Source: Tachypleus tridentatus
Lineage: Eukaryota > Arthropoda > Merostomata > Xiphosura > Limulidae
DNA length: 64,000 bases
Reading direction: 5' to 3'
Assembly: GCF_004210375.1 (NCBI RefSeq)
Contig: NC_134834.1
Coordinates: forward strand, 157,747,290-157,811,289
Position numbers and translations under genes: made by a program. The notes beneath the pieces were generated by a model that worked only from the letters and a program-made list of their open reading frames with translations, ran no database searches and had not been told where the DNA came from. Position 1 is the first letter of the stretch. Every line of letters starts with the position of its first letter. Below, piece by piece: positions 59,174-64,000 of this stretch.

Positions 59174-59453
59174 GGCCCGGCATGGCCAAGCGTGTTAAGG
59201 CGTGCAACTCGTAATCTGAGGGTCGCGGGTTTGCATCCCCGTCGCGCTAAACATGCACGCCCTTTCAGCCATGGGAGCGTTATAATGTTACGGTCAATCC
59301 CACTATTCGTTGGTAAAAGAGTAGCCCAACAATTGGCGGTGGGTGGTGATGACTAGCTGCCTTCCCTCTAGTCTTACACTAGTAAATTAGGGACGGCTGG
59401 CACAGATAGCCCTCGAGTAGCTTTGCGCGAAATTCAAAAACAAAAAACAAACA
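59174..59453 (+). mobile_element. SINE family A, full length, perfect 13 bp target duplication
   Basis: GGCCCGGCATGGCCAAGCG head, box B GGGTTTGCATCCCC, full core, tail ending CAAAAACAAAAAACAAAC. ATTTATATTCTGA occurs exactly at 59161-59173 and 59454-59466. One of the youngest-looking copies. Confidence 0.97.
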
Positions 59454-59545
59454 ATTTATATTCTGAAATAGATATAATAAATACAGTTTCAAATTACCTG
59501 TTTCAATAAAAAACTTTGAATGTTAATAACAATAAAATGGACAAC

Positions 59546-59668
59546 GTTTGTTTCTTTTATAGCACAGCCACATGGGGCTAGATGCTAAGTCAACCGAGAA
59601 GGGTCGAAGTCGAACCCCAGTTTTAGACATTGCAAATCCGATGGCTTACCGCTGTCCCATCGGCAAGG
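59546..59668 (-). mobile_element. tRNA-derived SINE family B
   Basis: GTTTGTTTCTTTTATAGCAC, AGCCACATGGGGCTAGATGC, GAAGTCGAACCCCAGTTTTA, and TTACCGCTGTCCCATCGGC head complement. Confidence 0.92.
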
Positions 59669-61463
59669 GAAAGTTAATGATAAAAAGTCTAATTTTTATA
59701 GTCCAGAATTTTGATGTTTATATTAGGAACGATAGTCGTCTGCAAAATATTTGTTTCCAAAATAATAAACTGTGAAAAATAAATTATTACCTGTCACTGA
59801 TTGGAAGCAATGAACTATTGAAACTCTAATGGAAGGTAGAAACTATACAAAAGCCTAGTTGGTAGAGATCATGAACTTTTGAACTGCTCAATACGTTTGT
59901 AGGTTCGCAATACGAAATCTAACCCCTTAGACAGAGCTGTTAGACGGAGACGTAGAAACCCTGCAGCCATTAACAATTGTCTAGTTCGAAAGAGCTAATA
60001 TAGCGTCACCTACATACATTTTATCTTGTTATTGTGCGATATTTCTGAAAGCGGTTCACAAAGAAAGACGCCAATGGGAGTCCCCGAAGCTCCGCCAGCA
60101 CCTCTCCTTAGGAGGTCCAAAATAGTGCGACGAAAAGTCCGTTGTGACTCCACAAAGGTATCTTGTCGAACGCAGACTCATCGGTTGGGGGTTGAAATTT
60201 ATCAAACAGCCTCAAGCTGTTGTCACAGTGGGAACTCTGGGTAGAAAACTCTCTCGTTAACGATATGTAAACATGTAGCGTAGAGATCGCCTGAACCTGG
60301 GCATTTCCACAAAAACATTTGTGAATTTTTTTCCGTCAAGCTTGTTCTCACCACATTTCTATAGGCTTGAAATGTGTGTGTGTGTGCGCGTACGTGTTTC
60401 TATCCAAAATGTCGCATGTGCAATACATACTGACGTAATTCGGCTACCAGATCTTCTGCCTGTGATCCCTTACCTGTCATCGATCTGGATTAATACCCTT
60501 TTTCCTGTCTGTTCAGTAGGTAGGGTGACACCAACCAGCTGTCAATGATCTTACTGATAGCTAAGGTCGGTCTTTGTTTAAATAATTCTAGATTTATACT
60601 CCAATAAATTATATATCTTGAATGTAATGAAACTCTCATCTGAATCTGAGGGTCAAAAACAAAGTGTTTTTTTCAGTTAGACTGAAGTGTCTGCTTTGAT
60701 TTCGTTACACTTGTAGAAGGAAAATGACAAGACTCACAAATTCTTCAGAGTTACATAGGAAAAATTGAAATTATTAACAGAGTGGAAAACAGGTTACAGT
60801 TTATTTTAGGTACGACTTTTTGTAAACCGTATTTTACTTATTAGTTATGACTTTCAGATAAAAATATACAAAATGTTTTTCAGTATACTTGTTTTAAAGT
60901 TTTAAAAGATTCACAAGAACCCTGCAAAAACGAGGCTCACTTGCAACTTACTTGATGGGACTAGCTCTGAAACGTAACACTAAACACCAGTTGATAGATT
61001 ACAGAAGGCTTACAGATTACAGATCACTTAACATATTTCAATATATCTAGAAATAATGAAGATAGTAAACTGAATATTAAAAACTTTTACAACTGAAATT
61101 GGACATCAATACACAAAGTATTAAAACAATTTCAATGTAAACTACCAGATGGCGCTAGATAGGAGTTTTTAACTACTGACAAAGTTGATACGAACAACCA
61201 ACAAGATCATGGGTTGAAACCACCGACAAAGCTTGGGTAAATATCATTTGAGTCTGTAAAGATTGATTAAAAAGCTCAAAATTTGCTTTGATGAAAGTAA
61301 CATCTTCAGGAGTAAAAACCACACAACAATAAAGACTTAATTTCTATAAAACTTAACCCATGTTCACAAGCTTAAAACAAAATGATTAAGAAGACAATTA
61401 TAACTAAGTCGGGTACAGTTAATCAATATCCAAACTTCTCGCACTCTAGCATTCATTCTCTAT
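59669..61463. other. Unassigned stretch with a GC-richer patch
   Basis: 60045-60310 is clearly less AT-rich and holds a 72-codon plus frame (60026-60244) containing GVPEAPPAPLLRRSKIVRRK, which matches no family I know. A (GT)n run sits near 60375-60391. A 75-codon frame at 60321-60548 crosses it. Confidence 0.35.
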
Positions 61464-61474
61464 AACAGGTTAGG

Positions 61475-61756
61475 TTTGGTTTGAATTTCGTACAAAGCTA
61501 TACGAGAACTATCTGCACTAGCCGTCCCTAATTTAGCAGTGTAGGACCAAAGGGAAGGCAGCTAGCTAGTAATCACCACTCACCGCCAACTCTTGGGCTA
61601 ATATTTTACAAGTATTAGTTATGAATAGTGAGATTTATCGTCATATTATAATGCCATCATGGCTGAAAGGGCAAGCATATTTGGTGGGACGAAGAATCAA
61701 ACCCGCGACTCTCAAATTACTAGTAAAGTGCCTTAACCACCTGGCCATGTGGGGCC
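61475..61756 (-). mobile_element. tRNA-derived SINE family A, full length
   Basis: TTTGGTTTGAATTTCGTACA tail, core with a small duplication (GCTAGCTAG), box B complement AATCAAACCCGCG, and CTGGCCATGTGGGGCC head. AACAGGTTAGG (61464-61474) and AACAAGTTAGG (61757-61767) flank it with one difference. Confidence 0.95.
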
Positions 61757-61767
61757 AACAAGTTAGG

Positions 61768-62031
61768 AAAATCTCTTAACGAGACAGAATTATAAATAAA
61801 AAAAATCAAAACAAGTTAAAATAATTTCCTCATTCCCGTAAAAAAATTAAAATTTTACTTCCAAGGTTTGCATTACGTTATCTACAATTATCACATACAA
61901 GAATAGTATAATAAAACCTAAGATGTCTGGATTAAAAATTACCACTATTAAACGATCGTCTAAAGGAATTTACCTTCAAATTAAAATAAAAAGGTTAGCA
62001 ATAAGTTCCAATAAACACTTTCTTACTGAAT
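61768..62031. other. Unassigned AT-rich stretch
   Basis: Nothing recognised. Confidence 0.4.
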
Positions 62032-62043
62032 AATTAATAAACC

Positions 62044-62272
62044 GATCCCAGGTTCGAATCGTCGCACCAAACATGTTCGCCTTTTCAGCTGTGGGGGCGT
62101 TATAATGTGGGTGTCAGTCCCACTATTCATTGGTAAAAGAGTAGCTCAAGAGTTGGCGGTGGGTGGTGATGACTAGCTGTCTTTCCTCTAGTCTTACACT
62201 CTAAATTAGGGACGGCTAGCACAGATAGCCCTCGAGTAGTTTTGTGCGAAATTCAAAAAAACAAAAGCAAAC
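62044..62272 (+). mobile_element. SINE family A, 5'-truncated, perfect target duplication
   Basis: Begins at box B (CAGGTTCGAATCG), full core and tail. AATTAATAAACC occurs exactly at 62032-62043 and 62273-62284. Lacking box A, it could not make its own polymerase III transcript. Confidence 0.97.
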
Positions 62273-62284
62273 AATTAATAAACC

Positions 62285-62747
62285 TGTTGTGTAATATTTA
62301 TAAATCGATATACCAACATTTTGCGATGTTTTAAATAAATGCGGACGAAAAATGAAATAAATATTATAAAATAAATGTTATCATTGTGTGTACTCAAAAG
62401 CACATGATTTATTTGTATTTTTTAATGTATCGAGAAAATATACATTTTAAGAAAAAGAGAGAGATGGAAAGATCTAAGGAATATATTGTATTGTGAATCA
62501 CTTTCGGACTAATGTAGTTGTTAACAACAACAATAACGTAAAATATAACATTTATTTATGTAGAGATTTCACTTCCAGTACAAGACTTCTCAGCAAGTTA
62601 TTACTTACAGCATTGCATCAGTGATGACGATCCGATTGTGTGAAGTGTAAAAAGTAGAAAAATAAAGGTCTTGAGAGGATGCCAGTAGCCTTAGGTCCGT
62701 CTGAAGTTGGAATGTCTTATGTATATATACTCTCAGGACCAGCGTTT
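62285..62747. other. Unassigned AT-rich stretch
   Basis: Nothing recognised. Confidence 0.4.
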
Positions 62748-62757
62748 GCTACTTTCC

Positions 62758-63034
62758 TTTTTTTTTTCTTTTGAATTTCGCGCAAAGCTACTCGAGAACT
62801 ATCTGCGCTAGCCGTCCCTAATTTAGCAGTGTAAGATTAGAGGGAAGGCAGCTACTCATCACCACCCACCGCCAACTCTTGGGCTACTCTCTTACCAACG
62901 AACAGTGAGATTGACCGTCGCGTTATAACGCTCCCACGGCTGAAAGGGCGAGTATGTTCGGTGCGAGCGGGATTCGAACGCGTGACCCTCGGATTACGAG
63001 TCGAACGCCTTAACATGCTTGGCCATGCCGGGCC
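62758..63034 (-). mobile_element. tRNA-derived SINE family A, full length, well preserved
   Basis: TTTTTTTTTCTTTTGAATTTC tail start, GCGCAAAGCTACTCGAGAAC, core, box B complement GGGATTCGAACGCG, head complement TTGGCCATGCCGGGCC. GCTACTTTCC (62748-62757) and GCTAGTTTTC (63035-63044) may be the target duplication. Overlapping frames on both strands are SINE sequence. Confidence 0.95.
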
Positions 63035-63044
63035 GCTAGTTTTC

Positions 63045-64000
63045 ACTATTCTATACACAAACATGGGATCTTCATTGTCTAATCTCAGCTGTTATAAATA
63101 CATTTCATCTCTTCATTTTCTATTCTATACCAATCTGCGTATTTTTGGGAGCTTAATTTTCTATTATTCGCCATTCTGTATACCTTCAGGAACCTAATTT
63201 GACCTTGTTCTATATACCTTGTTTGTCTTTATTAACAACAAATGATGTTTTCCCCTTATTTTACATTAAATCTTCTGGGAGGAGCATTTGAAGCGATATG
63301 AAGGTTTTATGTTATTATAACACAATTTAGTATATTTACACGTGTGTTTGTGCAAGTCTCTTTTTTGACCTACTCTTTCTTATATTACCCAACTTTCTCT
63401 CTCAATATGTGTGTGTGTTATATTATAATTTTTCAGATATTTGAGGAACTATAGATTAGCGAAGATTCTTACAGATGCTTAATCAGAGTATATTGATAAA
63501 AGTTATACAGTATAGAACCTAAACATCTTTGTCTATGCACTAGTCAGAGCATAAATAGTTTATTTACATTAACACAACTTGGAAAGTAGTTGATTGCGCA
63601 TGTCAATTTAAGTTTAATTAGAATACAAATTAGTTTTCAAACACGTTCATCTTATCAGGAGATTGGTGACTGAGCTCCTAAAGCTTAACTACATGAGATG
63701 TAAAAGCTTTAAAACATTCACAGATTATTATGTAAACGACCGTACGCTGGTTACGTCATCAAGTACCAAACACAATACGCAATGTTCTTCATCAATGTCC
63801 CACCGATCACTGGCTCTTTTCATTTTTTCTTATGAAATGTCAAAGTGTTACATGACAGGTGTATTTGAGTGAATGATATGAAACGCTTTACACGAGGAAT
63901 CAGTTTAAAATTGAAAAACAACTTATGGTTTTATTCATTACTTTGAGACAGTTTTATCTTTGGGGTGGGGTGTTAACGCTATAATGTTTTATTAATTAAC
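63045..64000. other. Unassigned AT-rich stretch
   Basis: No gene or repeat recognised; a 69-codon plus frame at 63663-63872 has no domain. Confidence 0.4.

Noticed and set aside
62852-63064. Short proteins read from SINE A copies (also 590-892, 7794-8003, 37952-38158, 49831-50025, 58908-59090)
   Set aside because: They are translations of the SINE sequence and recur wherever a copy happens to lack stops.

Overview
This window reads as an intergenic, transposon-dominated piece of an AT-rich animal genome, and I found no intact host gene in it. The composition, the tRNA-derived retroposons (SINEs) with RNA polymerase III A and B boxes, Tc1, Jockey-like and L1-like remnants, MITEs with TTAA target sites and many minisatellites all point to a metazoan. 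From memory, the dominant SINE (head GCCCGGCATGGCC, internal GGCGTTATAATGTGACGG, tail GCGAAATTCAAAACAAAC) resembles repeats of chelicerates, horseshoe crabs in particular. That is a recollection, not a computed match.

The commonest features are short retroposons. Family A (about 275 bp full length) has about 29 copies or fragments. Families B and C (about 115-130 bp) have about 12 and 11. Family D has two degraded members. The four have different tRNA-like heads but a related 3' module (AGATAGCCC...TGTGGCTTTGC / TGTAGCTTTGCGC), and D also shares the A core. Many copies have clear 10-13 bp target-site duplications (TSDs), and several are nested, which gives relative ages.

Region by region: 0.1-1.4 kb is a direct duplicate of 9.2-9.8 kb, and the second copy preserves the pre-insertion sites of two SINE insertions in the first. 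4.27-6.59 kb is one arm of a diverged inverted duplication; the other arm lies at 14.4-16.2 and 20.5-21.2 kb. Minisatellites lie at 4.63, 8.67, 10.99, 24.17, 29.35, 36.37 and 54.61 kb. Two copies of one 239/240 bp TTAA-flanked MITE (piggyBac-like) lie at 17.6 and 33.1 kb in opposite orientation. Remnants of autonomous elements are a Tc1-type transposase at 27.0-27.5 kb (minus), an L1/Tx1-type reverse transcriptase at 49.2-49.9 kb (plus) and a Jockey-type reverse transcriptase at 52.0-53.5 kb (plus). At 57.3-57.9 kb (minus) a broken multi-membrane-span reading frame may be a dead chemoreceptor.

The features do not form a pathway. The sequence records repeated SINE insertion, segmental duplication and tandem expansion. 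Coordinates of diverged repeats are read by eye and are good to roughly 5-20 bp.
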